NCBI RefSeq assembly: GCF_002220365.1
Contig: NZ_MTHB01000262.1
Coordinates: 1 to 64,000 of the forward strand
Length of the DNA: 64,000 nt
Source of the DNA: Caballeronia sordidicola
Lineage (GTDB): Bacteria; Pseudomonadota; Gammaproteobacteria; Burkholderiales; Burkholderiaceae
Direction: 5' to 3'
Shown here: positions 42,855 through 52,638 of the stretch, piece after piece
How positions within the stretch are numbered: the first letter of the stretch is position 1
Layout of the letters: each line of letters starts with the position of its first letter
Notes under the pieces: generated by a model
Database searches by the model: none
Seen by the model: the letters and a program-made list of their open reading frames with translations, nothing else
What the model was told of the DNA's origin: nothing
Made by a program: the position numbers and the translations under genes

Positions 42855-43874
42855 ATGGCGAAGAAAATAGCACCCGTGGAAATAGCGTTGCTGATCTATC
42901 CGGGGAGCCAGCTGGCTGCCGTTCATGGGCTGACGGACCTGTTCCACATTGCCGAGCGCTTATATCTGCGGTCAACTCAGCGGTCGACTCAGCGTTCAAA
43001 CGCTGTTGAACACCCGGTGCTCAGAGTCAGCCACATTCAGTTTGACGCTGGCAACTCGTCCCCGCCATGGGCAGACGGTGCACCTGACTTCGTGATTGTT
43101 CCGCCCGCGCTCGGGACCATGCCCATCGGCGATGCTTTCGCTCCAATCGTGAAATGGCTGAACGACTGCCATGCGAGAGGCGCCGTGCTGGCGTCCGTTT
43201 GTGTCGGGACGTTTCTTCTCGCTCAGACTGGTCTGCTCGCGAGGCGCTCGGCAACAACGCATTGGTCGCAGACGCAACTCCTCGCTGAGCGCTTTCCCGA
43301 CATCCACGTGGATGGTGACAAGCTCCTGATTGACGATGGCGACATTCTTACTGCGGGAGGCGTGATGGCATGGGCCGATCTGGGACTCAGGATAGTCGAC
43401 CGTCTGCTCGGTTCTGCAGCAATGGTAGAGACTGCTCGTTTCCTTTTGGTCGATCCCCCGGGACGAGAACAACGTTACTACAGTGTCTTCTCTCCGAAGC
43501 TCAATCACGGCGACAAAACGATTCTTGAAGTGCAGCGCTGGTTACAGCAGGACGGTGCCCGCCATTCCACAGTTGCTTTGATGGCTCAGCGCGCCGGCTT
43601 GGAGGAAAGGACATTTCTTCGTCGATTTCAGAAGGCGACCGGTCTTCGCCCGACAGAGTATTGCCAGCATCTTCGGGTCGGCAAAGCACGTGAGATGCTT
43701 GAAACGAGCCAACAGTCGTTCGACCAGGTCGCTTGGAAAGTCGGTTACGAGGATGTCGGATCATTCCGGAAAGTGTTCATCAAGCTGACCGGACTGTCTC
43801 CAGGGGATTACAGAAAGCGCTTTCGAACGCAAGGCGAAGGTGACTCGCTGAGTCTGCGAGCAGGGCAGGCATGA
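42855..43874 (+). CDS. GlxA-type AraC regulator with DJ-1/PfpI domain
   Basis: 339 aa from the ATG at 42855. The N-terminal half is a DJ-1/PfpI-like domain (VEIALLIYPGSQLAAVHGLTDLF; GAVLASVCVGTFLLAQTGLL with the nucleophile-elbow Cys). The C terminus carries the AraC HTH (LMAQRAGLEERTFLRRFQKATGLRPTEYCQHLRVGKAREML and VAWKVGYEDVGSFRKVFIKLTGLSPGDYRKRF). It is divergent from the isochorismatase gene, the usual arrangement for regulator and target. Confidence 0.92.
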   Translation: MAKKIAPVEIALLIYPGSQLAAVHGLTDLFHIAERLYLRSTQRSTQRSNAVEHPVLRVSHIQFDAGNSSPPWADGAPDFVIVPPALGTMPIGDAFAPIVKWLNDCHARGAVLASVCVGTFLLAQTGLLARRSATTHWSQTQLLAERFPDIHVDGDKLLIDDGDILTAGGVMAWADLGLRIVDRLLGSAAMVETARFLLVDPPGREQRYYSVFSPKLNHGDKTILEVQRWLQQDGARHSTVALMAQRAGLEERTFLRRFQKATGLRPTEYCQHLRVGKAREMLETSQQSFDQVAWKVGYEDVGSFRKVFIKLTGLSPGDYRKRFRTQGEGDSLSLRAGQA

Positions 43875-44163
43875 AGCGGGCGATCGGCCCAAACGTTGCA
43901 GCCAGGTTATCTACGGTCCGCTGATGATCTGGAAAACGATCGATTAAAGATAGTTCGTTAAAAACGGGGATCCCCAAGGGCATGACTTTAAAACGATCTG
44001 TTTGCGCGAATGACGAATGTCGGCTCGAGGCCGCAATCAAGGTTTCACGAGTGCTCATGCACCATTTTGATTGACCGCTACGGACGTAGATGCCTGATTT
44101 TGTATCGCTGATAATCACGCGAACTCACGCGCTTTTTATCACGCCGGAAAGGAGGCTAGAGGC

Positions 44164-44673
44164 ATGTCGCAAGAAGCGGGAAAGCGAACCGCGCGGCTTT
44201 GGCGACGCATCCTTCCCAGCAATCCGTCGCTTGGCCAAACGCCGCCGTATATGCGCGAGGTCGATCGAAAGGATGCCGAAATTTTAGGCGCGCTGCTTTT
44301 CGAAGCGTTTAGCGGAACAATTGATGACGCGGGGCAGCGCGAAATGCACTATGTTCAAAAAGTGGAGGCTATCCTGGACGGCCGCTACGGCGATTGGGTC
44401 TGCGCGGCGTCATGGAACTTCATCGACCATGGAACGCTTCGGTCGGTATGCCTTGTAAGCGACTACAAGCCCTATGGTTGCCCGGTCATCGCCGTCGTCG
44501 CAACCGCGCCAGAGTTCAGGCAAAGGGGGGACGCGAACACGTTATTAGACGCAGCTGTACGGTCGCTGGCAATGCTGGGTTATTCTCAATGTTGCGCAAT
44601 GGTCACTGTCGGGAACCACGCGTCGGAGCGGCTTTTCTCGAGTTGTGGCTTTGTGCCAGATCGCCATCCGTGA
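44164..44673 (+). CDS. GNAT-like acetyltransferase
   Basis: 169 aa with AGGAGG upstream. The acetyl-CoA region is VVATAPEFRQRGDANTLLDAAVRSLAMLGY, in which the usual RGxG becomes RGDA; the C terminus GNHASERLFSSCGF is GNAT-like. Residue changes in the pyrophosphate-binding loop make activity uncertain. It stands alone between the GlxA regulator and dgdA. Confidence 0.75.
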   Translation: MSQEAGKRTARLWRRILPSNPSLGQTPPYMREVDRKDAEILGALLFEAFSGTIDDAGQREMHYVQKVEAILDGRYGDWVCAASWNFIDHGTLRSVCLVSDYKPYGCPVIAVVATAPEFRQRGDANTLLDAAVRSLAMLGYSQCCAMVTVGNHASERLFSSCGFVPDRHP

Positions 44674-44890
44674 GTTACGATTTTGGCTGCAAACTGACGT
44701 CGCTTTCGGGGCGGCGATAAATGGGTTATCTGTCCGGCGGCCATAACCCATCCCTCGATGCTCAAAAGTGAATGGCCGCTGAACGGCGGAGTTCGGCCGC
44801 TCGCACCTTTCAGCAGAAGCTGTTCCCGCTTCAGCCGGCTCGACCACTGACAGCGTTAGCCTCATGGGCTTTGCAACCTGGCAATGCGTG

Positions 44891-46198
44891 TCACGTGCTC
44901 ACGCTTTCCTCGATAGCTTGCTCGATGATCGATAGTCCCCTGTCAACCTCAGCCTCGGCAATGGTAAGCGGCGGAGCAAGACGAAAGACGTCTCCAAGTC
45001 CCGGCAACTGAACAATATTCATGTGCAAGCCGAGTTCGAGGCAGCGACGTGTGATCGCAGCGGAAAGCGCCGGGGCTGCAGTTTTCGTCGATCTGTTGCC
45101 AACGATTTCAATCCCGAGCATCAACCCACGTCCGCGCACATCGCCAATGCATTCAAAGCGGCTTTGAAGCGTCTCCAGACCGTCGCGCAAATGAGCACCG
45201 AGCACACCAGCGCGTTCAACCAGCCCATCCCGCTCGATGATCTCGACGACTTTCAGGCCGACAGCTGCCGGCATCGGATCCGACACGTGCGTTGTATAAA
45301 ACAGGAACCCGCGTTCGTGTGCTTGATTCTCGATTTCCTGGGTCGTCAGCACGGCAGCGAGCGGAAGACCCGCACCGAGCGTTTTGGACAAGGTCAGGAT
45401 GTCGGGCACCACGCCGTCGTGCTCGCACGCAAACAGGGTTCCGGTTCTGCCCATGCCGGTTTGCGCTTCGTCCACGATCAATAGCATCCCACGCTCGACA
45501 CACTTCGCTTTCAGCGCGCGCATATAGCCTTGCGGCAGTTCGATCAGGCCACCCGAGCTCAGGATTGGCTCAGCGATGAACGCGGCGAGGCTGCCGCAGG
45601 ACTGCCTGTCGATCAGGTCGAATGCGTAGTCGAGTTCAGCCGCCCAATCATACGCACCATTGCGTTCGAATCGTGGCCGGTACGGATAGGGTGCCGCAAT
45701 GGCAAAGGACCCCACGGCGGCCGGACCGTAACCCCTGCGACCGGCGCTGTAAGTGGCCGAAGCTGCACCGCCCGTCATGCCGTGCCACGACTGAGCAAAG
45801 CTGATGACCTCGTGCCGACCGGTCACGAGCTTTGCCATCTTGATCGCTGCTTCGTTGGCTTCTCCACCGGTGCTGAGCAGCAACGAACGTTCGAGTCCCT
45901 TGGGTGCGATGCCGGCGAGGCGCGTTGCCAGATCCACCACTGGGCGCGAGAGCATCCCGCTGAAAAGGTGAGTGAGATTGCGCGCGCTCTCCGCGATCAC
46001 TTCGGCGATTTCCGGATGAGAGTGGCCAAGTATGGCGCTCATCTGTCCAGAGGTGAAGTCGAGTATCGCCCGGCCCGTGGAATCATAGACATGGCTGCCG
46101 CTGGCACGCTCGATTATGACGGGCGAGAATGTTCCACCGTAGCGGATCAGGTGCCGCTGAGCGTTTGACCAAAAGTCCTGATCGGTTTGTGCTGACAT
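44891..46198 (-). CDS. dgdA: 2,2-Dialkylglycine decarboxylase
   Basis: 435 aa, near the 433-aa Burkholderia cepacia enzyme, which I recognise by long shared runs (FWSNAQRHLIRYGGTF, ILDFTSGQMSAILGHSHPEI, LFSGMLSRPVVDLATRLA). The Gln of FTSGQMSA and the Trp of QSWHGMTG correspond to active-site residues of DGD, LTLSKTLGAG has the PLP Lys, and DVFRLAPPLT the C-terminal substrate Arg. It decarboxylates and transaminates dialkylglycines such as 2-aminoisobutyrate with pyruvate. In B. cepacia the divergent LysR DgdR regulates it; here that gene is broken. Confidence 0.92.
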   Translation of the reverse strand: MSAQTDQDFWSNAQRHLIRYGGTFSPVIIERASGSHVYDSTGRAILDFTSGQMSAILGHSHPEIAEVIAESARNLTHLFSGMLSRPVVDLATRLAGIAPKGLERSLLLSTGGEANEAAIKMAKLVTGRHEVISFAQSWHGMTGGAASATYSAGRRGYGPAAVGSFAIAAPYPYRPRFERNGAYDWAAELDYAFDLIDRQSCGSLAAFIAEPILSSGGLIELPQGYMRALKAKCVERGMLLIVDEAQTGMGRTGTLFACEHDGVVPDILTLSKTLGAGLPLAAVLTTQEIENQAHERGFLFYTTHVSDPMPAAVGLKVVEIIERDGLVERAGVLGAHLRDGLETLQSRFECIGDVRGRGLMLGIEIVGNRSTKTAAPALSAAITRRCLELGLHMNIVQLPGLGDVFRLAPPLTIAEAEVDRGLSIIEQAIEESVST

Positions 46199-46309
46199 GA
46201 CTGTGTCCAGAGTGGAAGGCAGGTGTGCCGAAGGTCAATGTAAGCGAACTAAGTCGGCGGGTGGAAATGAAAAGTTCTCATGCCTGCCATTCGAGGAGCT
46301 GATGTCATC

Positions 46310-46912
46310 ATGTTGCAGCTGGATTTCGATTTGCTCAGGACGTTCGTCGCAATAGCAGACGCTGGATCGCTCACGCGCGCGGCGGCGGAAGTCGGCCGCA
46401 CGCAATCCGCGATCAGCATGCAACTCAAGAGGATCGAAGAGATCGTCGATGGTGCGGTGCTCGTACGTACCGCACGCGGCGTGGAACTGACGTCGCGCGG
46501 AGATCGATTGTTGTCGCACGCCCGAAGGCTGGTGCGAGCCCATGACGAGGCGCTGGTCGACGTGACCGGCCGCGGGCTCACTGGGTCGATTCGACTCGGA
46601 TGCCCCGAGGACTATTGCACTGAATTCCTTCCGTCCGTGCTGCGCGCGATAGCGGCGCAGCATCCGCGGGTCGCACTTGAAGTCGTATGCGCGCCTACGC
46701 CCTTGCTCGAGAAAATGCTCGATGCGCGCCGCGTAGATGTGGCGTTGGTGTCGCTCGCCCCAGAGGGGAACCTGGAGCAGGTGATTCGCTGGGAGGGACC
46801 TGGTGTGGATCGCATCGCAAGACTTCTTTCCGCCAAGCGATGGCACTCTGCAAATAGCCTTGTCGGTGGCTGAAACGCTTGACCATCAGGCGGCGCGGCG
46901 TGCGCTCGAAAG
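46310..46912 (+). pseudogene. dgdR: Broken LysR regulator, probable dgdR
   Basis: Starts at the ATG at 46310 with a good LysR HTH (DLLRTFVAIADAGSLTRAAAEVGRTQSAISMQLKRIEEIV) and effector domain to about residue 161. One extra G in the GGG at 46795-46797 shifts the frame; reading on from 46803 restores LysR sequence (VWIASQDFFPPSDGTLQIAL, then SVAETLDHQAARRALESG). It then ends at about 46912 where a different gene begins on the opposite strand, so about a third of the protein is missing. Position and divergence from dgdA identify it as the dgdR counterpart. Confidence 0.72.
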
Positions 46913-47478
46913 TGGCGGGTGTCGCTGTCAAACAGGTACGTCTCGATGAATGACGTGCCGACATACACCGGCTTAGCCTCCGATAGAAGCGGACGAACTC
47001 TCGACCAAGCGCCGTCGGCACCCACGAGGAGATCGGTAGTCACCGTTGAGCCGTCAGCAAAGGTCAACACGTGCCGCCCGCCGCCGAGTGGAGACGCTGC
47101 TGTGACTTTGTGTCCCCATCGGACTGTGCCGGCGGGAAGTGAGTCAAGCAGAATCCGGCGAAGGTCTCCTCGAGGTACCTCGGGTCGACCGCCTGTGCCG
47201 TCGTCGGGGTCTTCAAACAAGACATTGCCGTCTTTGTCGAGAACTCGCGTTGTCTGACCGCCAGCGTGGATGATGTCGAGGAATTGATCGAAGAGCCCCG
47301 CCGCCTTGAGTGCGAGCTGTCCGTTGTTTTCGTGGATATCGAGCATGCCGCCCTGCGCTCGCGCGTTCGCCGAGGCTTCCGCCTCGTAGATCGTCGTGGC
47401 AATCCCGTGGACGTGAAGGACACGGGCAAGAGTCAGTCCACCAAGCCCCGCGCCGATGATTGCAACTGAAGTATTCAT
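46913..47478 (-). pseudogene. Truncated FAD-dependent monooxygenase
   Basis: The ATG at 47478 starts the dinucleotide-binding motif (VAIIGAGLGGLTLARVLHVHG), then RGDLRRILLDSL and LLVGADGAWSRVRPLL, the GD motif of TetX/UbiH-like aromatic or tetracycline hydroxylases. Family similarity stops after FIETYLFDSDTRH, about residue 188; full-length members are around 380 aa. The frame then runs on into antisense LysR sequence to 46612. The junction at about 46913 is shared with the LysR remnant. Twin TetR operators remain upstream. Confidence 0.72.
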
Positions 47479-47525
47479 TCTTATTCCCTAGTGGTCGGAA
47501 GTCGCCACAAGATCTGCTGCTGGCA

Positions 47526-47569
47526 TACTCTGGAACATCATTCCAGAGTAATATTGGAACAACATTCCA
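47526..47569. promoter_or_regulatory. Twin TetR operators
   Basis: First site: TACTCTGGAA (47526-47535) with TTCCAGAGTA (47541-47550), perfect 10-bp arms, 5-bp spacer. Second: TGGAA (47555-47559) with TTCCA (47565-47569), also a 5-bp spacer. They lie between the divergent monooxygenase remnant and the TetR gene, a layout like tetA/tetR control regions. Confidence 0.75.
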
Positions 47570-47587
47570 GAGGTGTCAAGAAGCGGC

Positions 47588-48268
47588 ATGGTAAAAAAAG
47601 CAGGTAGCACGCAACGACGGGAGGAATCGCTCTCGCGGGATCGGATCATCGAGGCGTCGATCGCGCTCCTGGACGGTAGCGGAGAGCGCGGTCTGACGTT
47701 CCGCGCCCTGTCCGAGCGGCTCGCCACCGGTCCTGGCGCTATTTACTGGCACATCGACAACAAGAGCGATCTGCTGATCGCCGCCTGCGACGCCATCATC
47801 GCTAGCGCGATGAACGCGCCGTCGATCAGCGCGGAGCCAGAAGCGGCCATTCGCGCGCTCGCGCTAGGCATGTTCGACGCGATCGATGCACATCCGTGGG
47901 TTGGCTCGGCGCTCACACGTGCCCCGGGGCAGTTGCCCATGGTGCGTATTCTCGAACGCATAGGCCAGCAGGTCCGCGCCCTCGGCGTACCTGAGGACGC
48001 TCAGTGGGCAGCGGTGTCCGCGTTATTGAGTTACATCCTTGGCGTGAGCGGGCAGAACGCGGCGAATGCGCATATCGCTCGGGAGCAGGGCCTTGACAGG
48101 TCTAACTTCCTGGACGAGGTGTCGACCGTGTGGTCCGAGCTCGATCCCAATGAGTATCCTTTCACCCTCAGCGTGGCCGGACTGCTGCGCGTTCACGATG
48201 ACCGTGTCGATTTTCTCGCCGGAATCCATCTCATCCTTCGCGGGATCGCGTCAGCGCACGGTCGCTGA
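47588..48268 (+). CDS. TetR-family transcriptional regulator
   Basis: 226 aa from the ATG at 47588; a GTG at 47573 is possible. The N-terminal HTH is LSRDRIIEASIALLDGSGERGLTFRALSERLATGPGAIYWHIDNKSDLL. The C-terminal domain resembles the TetR_C type (TetR_C_1-like). It probably represses itself and the divergent monooxygenase through the twin operators; the target enzyme is now truncated. Confidence 0.92.
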   Translation: MVKKAGSTQRREESLSRDRIIEASIALLDGSGERGLTFRALSERLATGPGAIYWHIDNKSDLLIAACDAIIASAMNAPSISAEPEAAIRALALGMFDAIDAHPWVGSALTRAPGQLPMVRILERIGQQVRALGVPEDAQWAAVSALLSYILGVSGQNAANAHIAREQGLDRSNFLDEVSTVWSELDPNEYPFTLSVAGLLRVHDDRVDFLAGIHLILRGIASAHGR

Positions 48269-48421
48269 TCGGAAGGGTCGTACCACAACGCATTGGTGTT
48301 TCCGTTCGCATGGGAAAGTGCAGTTCAGCCATAGAAAAGGTGACATGCACGGCGGGTGTACAGTCGCAAATAAGGCTCGCGCTTATCTGATCCCCGGGCC
48401 GCTCACAGGAGTCGCTTACCC

Positions 48422-48964
48422 ATGCAAAATCCAAGTGTGTCCGTGACCTCCGTCGCACTACCTGCCAGCTCGCGCGTAACGCAAATGTATGCGCACCCGA
48501 ACCTCGCGGACGCCTATACCATCCGCTTGCCGGACAACGCGACCACCGATCCCGAACTACTCGCCCGGTTCATGTTTTCGCATCAGGCCGCGTGGATTGG
48601 ACAGCTCCTTCGAGTACGCGACACGCTCGTTGCCGGATTTGGCCTGAAGACGGCAAAGCACCTGGAGGAATTCGCGCGTTCCGAGCGTGAAAAGCACATC
48701 TCCATTTTCAGGATCTACGAGCGCACCGTCGACGAGATCGTCCTTGGCGAGGACGACAAGCATCTCGACTTCAGGGTGTCCGTCTTTCAGGAGACGCGGG
48801 CAGAGACCGCGGGCGGTGGGCGTTACCTGACGGTATCGACTGTCGTGCGATGCCACAATCTTTTGGGACGTACCTACATCCTGCTGATCACGCCGTTCCA
48901 TGAAATGGTGGTTCGATCAAGCATGCGTCGCGCCGCGCTTATTGGCTGGCCGACTGCCTCCTGA
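48422..48964 (+). CDS. DUF2867 family protein
   Basis: 180 aa, start after AGGAG. The sequence DAYTIRLPDNATTDPELLARFMFSHQAAWIGQLLRVRDTLVAGFGLKT is the DUF2867 pattern, with the C-terminal TVVRCHNLLGRTYILLITPFHEMVVRSSMRRAALIGW. Family function unknown; it lacks membrane segments. Stands between the TetR gene and the mevalonate cluster. Confidence 0.85.
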   Translation: MQNPSVSVTSVALPASSRVTQMYAHPNLADAYTIRLPDNATTDPELLARFMFSHQAAWIGQLLRVRDTLVAGFGLKTAKHLEEFARSEREKHISIFRIYERTVDEIVLGEDDKHLDFRVSVFQETRAETAGGGRYLTVSTVVRCHNLLGRTYILLITPFHEMVVRSSMRRAALIGWPTAS

Positions 48965-49252
48965 GGCGGCTTGATGCTCGCCGCGAGCCTGGATCACCAT
49001 ACCATCACGCCACAGCGCACCGCATCTCGCCAAGCGGGTGGCCGCCGAAGGACGGGGCGTAATCGCCCACTTCTCTGTGGGAGCTGAGCGCTGGCAGGTG
49101 TCGCTTGGATCGATCGAACATTTCCATAGAGCACGGCGAAAACGCTGCGCGCTCAGGCGCAGACGTTGCCTCGCAGATCAAGGCGAGCCTCAAGCAATGA
49201 GACTGGTTTTCGTGCATGCCGGCGGAGCCATTCAGCGCCTGCCCGGCTCGCC

Positions 49253-50635
49253 TCAAGCGATCAATTTGGTCAACGCCGGAACGCTCAGTACTGCCGCGTA
49301 GTACCCCATGAACTGAACGCCGGTGTTAAAGCCAAAGCGCCGGGACAACAGTCCTCCCAGCAGCCCGATCGTCACGATCACCAGGAATCCCAGCAACTGC
49401 CCTTCCCACACGCTGATCACCACGATCAGCCCAGCGAACGTCGCGATAATCGCTTCGTGGCTCAGCCGTCGAGCAACGAACGAAGCCGCCCGGTGCGCAT
49501 AGTTCATCGAAAACGGATATGCAATCAGCGCGGCCAGCACCACCGACGCTAATCCGTAGCCGAGGAATTCCCAGCTCGTCATCAGCGTGTGCAGATTGTT
49601 CATGTGCCCCGTGGCTGTATCGACGAAAAAACGCGGCGGCGCGTTGAAAAGCGGCGCAGCCGGACCCGCTGCCACGGGACTCAAAGGCAGTCCGAACGCG
49701 ATCAGTGGAATCAGCGCCTCGGCAATATACGTTGCCTCGGTGACGCCGTTTCGTGCAGCAATGACCGTAGTCAAACGATGGTACGCGTGCTTGATCCGCG
49801 AGCCGACCAGTTCGCCCATCACGACGGTCATCGCGACCGGGCTGAACACGAACGTCGCGCTCGATACCGCCGCCGTCGCAATGGTCCAGTTCCGCTGCGT
49901 CCGGTCGAGCACCTTGAGCGGGTTGGGGAAGTAGCCGCTCCAGCTCTTGACGTCGGGAGCAAGCGAGAACGTCTTGACCCGATCGCGGCGCATGGTCGCG
50001 CGATCGGCAGGCGAAAGGATCGAGAACAGGTCCGCTATCAAGGGACCGATGGCAATGCCCAGAAAATAGCTGACACTGAGTTTCACGCCATATTTTCCGG
50101 TCAACGCCTGCAGCCCGACGATCACCAGCACGAACGGCACGAGCAGCAACACCGACGCCCATCGGCCCGATGAAAAGTACGCGATTGCAACGGCTGCAGC
50201 AAGGAACACCCATGGCGCCGCTTTCGATATCGACGGGCCGAACGGCGCGAGCAACACAGCGAAGAGCACGGCCAATGGCACCGCGACGAAGGCCGCGATA
50301 ATCGCACCCGAAATCATCTTTCGCAACGCAATGTGCGGCACGCCGAGATTGCGCAGCATGGTCGCCTGCTGAAGCAAGGGGGCCGCAAGCGTGTCGCCTG
50401 GAATGCCGAGCAGGGCGGTCGGGATGGCGTGCGTCATGTGCTTTGCCACGGCCCCGGCCATGAAGAACGTGAAAACGCCCGCGGGCGGCACGCCGAGTAG
50501 CGCAACCAGCAATGTGAGCGGTGCAAGAGTCGTGGTTTCGTCCGTCCCGGAGATAAGACCGATCCCGGCGAACACGATGGCGCCAATCAGGCCCATGGAT
50601 ACAGCAACGAGCACCTGGTGAGCAAGAGCATCCAT
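49253..50635 (-). CDS. TctA-family permease, probable mevalonate carrier
   Basis: 460 aa with about eleven hydrophobic segments. The start VSMGLIGAIVFAGIGLISGTDETTTLAPLTLL and HAIPTALLGIPGDTLAAPLLQQATMLRNLG are tripartite tricarboxylate transporter (TctA-like) features. There is no TctC binding-protein gene beside it. Encoded with a small membrane protein (overlapping start) and HMG-CoA reductase, it probably imports mevalonate or a related acid. Substrate is inference. Confidence 0.82.
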   Translation of the reverse strand: MDALAHQVLVAVSMGLIGAIVFAGIGLISGTDETTTLAPLTLLVALLGVPPAGVFTFFMAGAVAKHMTHAIPTALLGIPGDTLAAPLLQQATMLRNLGVPHIALRKMISGAIIAAFVAVPLAVLFAVLLAPFGPSISKAAPWVFLAAAVAIAYFSSGRWASVLLLVPFVLVIVGLQALTGKYGVKLSVSYFLGIAIGPLIADLFSILSPADRATMRRDRVKTFSLAPDVKSWSGYFPNPLKVLDRTQRNWTIATAAVSSATFVFSPVAMTVVMGELVGSRIKHAYHRLTTVIAARNGVTEATYIAEALIPLIAFGLPLSPVAAGPAAPLFNAPPRFFVDTATGHMNNLHTLMTSWEFLGYGLASVVLAALIAYPFSMNYAHRAASFVARRLSHEAIIATFAGLIVVISVWEGQLLGFLVIVTIGLLGGLLSRRFGFNTGVQFMGYYAAVLSVPALTKLIA

Positions 50636-51189
50636 CAGGAGGACTCCTTGCTTGTATTTTCTTCAATGGCGTCTGTGGTAACACGGCCCTCATCGAGCGC
50701 CCGTTTTGACGCGTCGATGCGCTGCTCGTGTTTGAGGAATACATCGTAGAGACCAAGCTCTTTCATCTCCGTGGCAACCGCCAGCGGCAAGTCCGAAACA
50801 AACCCCAGGCCACCCGCCTCGGCGGCAAGCTGGTCGAGCACTTCTTCACGGCGAGCCGTGTCGGATGACTGGTCGACCACTACGCGTTTCGGCTTGAACA
50901 GCTTCGCGCACACGGCGCCCGCGATCAGGCAGCCGGCGAGACCCACCAGCATTGCGTAAGCGCGAGTCATCGCGGCGTCGTGTACGTAAAGCGCGAGAAA
51001 ATAATTGGCCGAGAAAAAAGCGCCGAGGCTGATGCCTATGCCCAGCGCGACCGACCACGCGAGATGCCGGATATCGACGGTGTCTCCCCAGACTTCAACC
51101 AGGTGGGAAGTCTGCGCGTCGACTGCGGCGGTCATGCCAACGGACGCCGGGCTTAACGCCTCGTCGGCGTCCAATACTGAATGTTCCAT
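50635..51189 (-). CDS. Small two-TM membrane protein, TctB-like partner
   Basis: 184 aa. Hydrophobic segments at about 46-70 (LAWSVALGIGISLGAFFSANYFLALYV) and 75-97 (TRAYAMLVGLAGCLIAGAVCAKLF), then a cytoplasmic, charged C-terminal half. AAACGGAGGAG upstream. Its stop overlaps the TctA-like start by one base, implying translational coupling, so it is probably a structural or accessory subunit of that carrier. I do not recognise it by sequence. Confidence 0.75.
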   Translation of the reverse strand: MEHSVLDADEALSPASVGMTAAVDAQTSHLVEVWGDTVDIRHLAWSVALGIGISLGAFFSANYFLALYVHDAAMTRAYAMLVGLAGCLIAGAVCAKLFKPKRVVVDQSSDTARREEVLDQLAAEAGGLGFVSDLPLAVATEMKELGLYDVFLKHEQRIDASKRALDEGRVTTDAIEENTSKESS

Positions 51190-51262
51190 TGTCTCCTCCG
51201 TTTGCGGAAGTTTTTGTTTCGGTACCGCCGTCGTGCGTTTCGGCCGCCAGTCAGGTCGCTGA

Positions 51263-52579
51263 TCAGGCGTCGCGAGATCCTGCTAGCAGCGTCATTGCGT
51301 AGTCGGTACGGACATCGTTTGCCGCGACCATCTTTCTGACTACCCAATCGATGTCCGCGCCTGTCGCGCCCGCAGACATCGCGATATTGCGCGCGTGAAG
51401 CGCCATATGCCCACGCTGGATACCTTCGGTGGAGAGCGCGCGCAGCGCGCCCATGTTTTGCGCGAGACCGACGGCGACAGCAATCTCGCCGAGATCCTGC
51501 GCCGAGTGCACATTCATGATCTTGAGGGCGAGCCGGGCGAGCGGATGCGTCTTGGTGGCCCCGCCGACCAGACCCACGGGCATCGGCATCTCGATCGTGC
51601 CGACCAGATCACCGTTGCCCGCTTTCTCCCAGGTGGTCAGCGATGTATATCGACCGTTCCGGCACGCATAGGCATGCGCGCCCGCTTCGACCGCGCGCCA
51701 GTCGTTACCCGTGGCGACGATCACCGGATCAATGCCGTTCATGATCCCTTTGTTATGCGTCGCGGCGCGGTACGGATCGATGGCCGCGAACAGACACGCA
51801 TCGATCACGCCTTCTATCACTTGCTCACCCGAATACTCCTTGGTCGCCAGCGTTTCGGCGGAGTAACGAACTTGCGCGCGGGCGAGACGGAGATCCGCGA
51901 GGTTCGACAAGATCCGCAGGCGAACTTTACCGCCCGTGATCTCCTCGATACGACCCGCCACCGACTCCGCCATCGTATTGACGGTGTTGGCGCCCATCGC
52001 GTCCCGTACATCGACGATCAGGTGCGCGACCACCATCGCCCCGCGCGGCGTCTCGGGAAACACATGAACCTCGATGTCCTTGCAACCGCCGCCGAGACCG
52101 ATCAGCACCTTGTCGCGGCTATTTGCGAGCTGGACCAGTTCCTCCTTGTGCTTGAGGATCGATAAGCGTGCACCATGGGGGTCGCTCACGCCGACGATCT
52201 GCACTTGCGCGCGCATCAGCGGCCCGGTGCTCGACGTGATGAAGCCGCCAGCCTCGCGCGCCATCTTCGCCATGAACGAGGCCGCGGCGACTATCGATGG
52301 TTCCTCTACCGTCATGGGCACGAGCACGTCGCGTCCGTTGATCTGGAAGTAGCCGGCCACGGCCATCGGCAACTGGAACGTCCCGATTACGTTCTCGATC
52401 ATGCCGTTGGCGGTTTCCAGCGAGAGTGCGCCCGGATTGCCGAGTAACGCGTGATCGGCGTCGCTCAGATTCGCCGCCTGGGCGATGTGCTTCAGGCGTT
52501 GCGCCGGCGACAGCCCACGAAAATTCGGCAACTTCGAATCGATGTTCACTTGCAATGCTCCTTGGCTTTTCTCTGTCAT
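51263..52579 (-). CDS. mvaA: Degradative HMG-CoA reductase, class II
   Basis: 438 aa. It closely follows the Pseudomonas mevalonii enzyme (LETANGMIENVIGTFQLP, FQINGRDVLVPMTVEEPSIVAAASFMAK, VDVRDAMGANTVNTMAE). Catalytic residues: Glu of VEEPSIVAA, Lys and Asn of ATHNKGIMNGIDPV, Asp near AVEAGAHAYACRNG, and His of RGHMALHARN. It oxidises mevalonate with NAD and CoA to HMG-CoA for catabolism. It is followed 73 bp later by the membrane protein and TctA-like permease genes and is divergent from a MocR regulator. No HMG-CoA lyase gene lies in the window. Confidence 0.95.
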   Translation of the reverse strand: MTEKSQGALQVNIDSKLPNFRGLSPAQRLKHIAQAANLSDADHALLGNPGALSLETANGMIENVIGTFQLPMAVAGYFQINGRDVLVPMTVEEPSIVAAASFMAKMAREAGGFITSSTGPLMRAQVQIVGVSDPHGARLSILKHKEELVQLANSRDKVLIGLGGGCKDIEVHVFPETPRGAMVVAHLIVDVRDAMGANTVNTMAESVAGRIEEITGGKVRLRILSNLADLRLARAQVRYSAETLATKEYSGEQVIEGVIDACLFAAIDPYRAATHNKGIMNGIDPVIVATGNDWRAVEAGAHAYACRNGRYTSLTTWEKAGNGDLVGTIEMPMPVGLVGGATKTHPLARLALKIMNVHSAQDLGEIAVAVGLAQNMGALRALSTEGIQRGHMALHARNIAMSAGATGADIDWVVRKMVAANDVRTDYAMTLLAGSRDA

Positions 52580-52638
52580 TCATTCGCCCCGCGTGCCCGG
52601 CTTGCGGAAGTTTCTTGATCGAGCGAATAATAGGCCGG

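Noticed and set aside
49326..50756. 476-aa open frame overlapping the TctA-like gene
   Set aside because: Same strand but a different frame from a secure TctA permease; very rich in Arg and Cys, with no domain.
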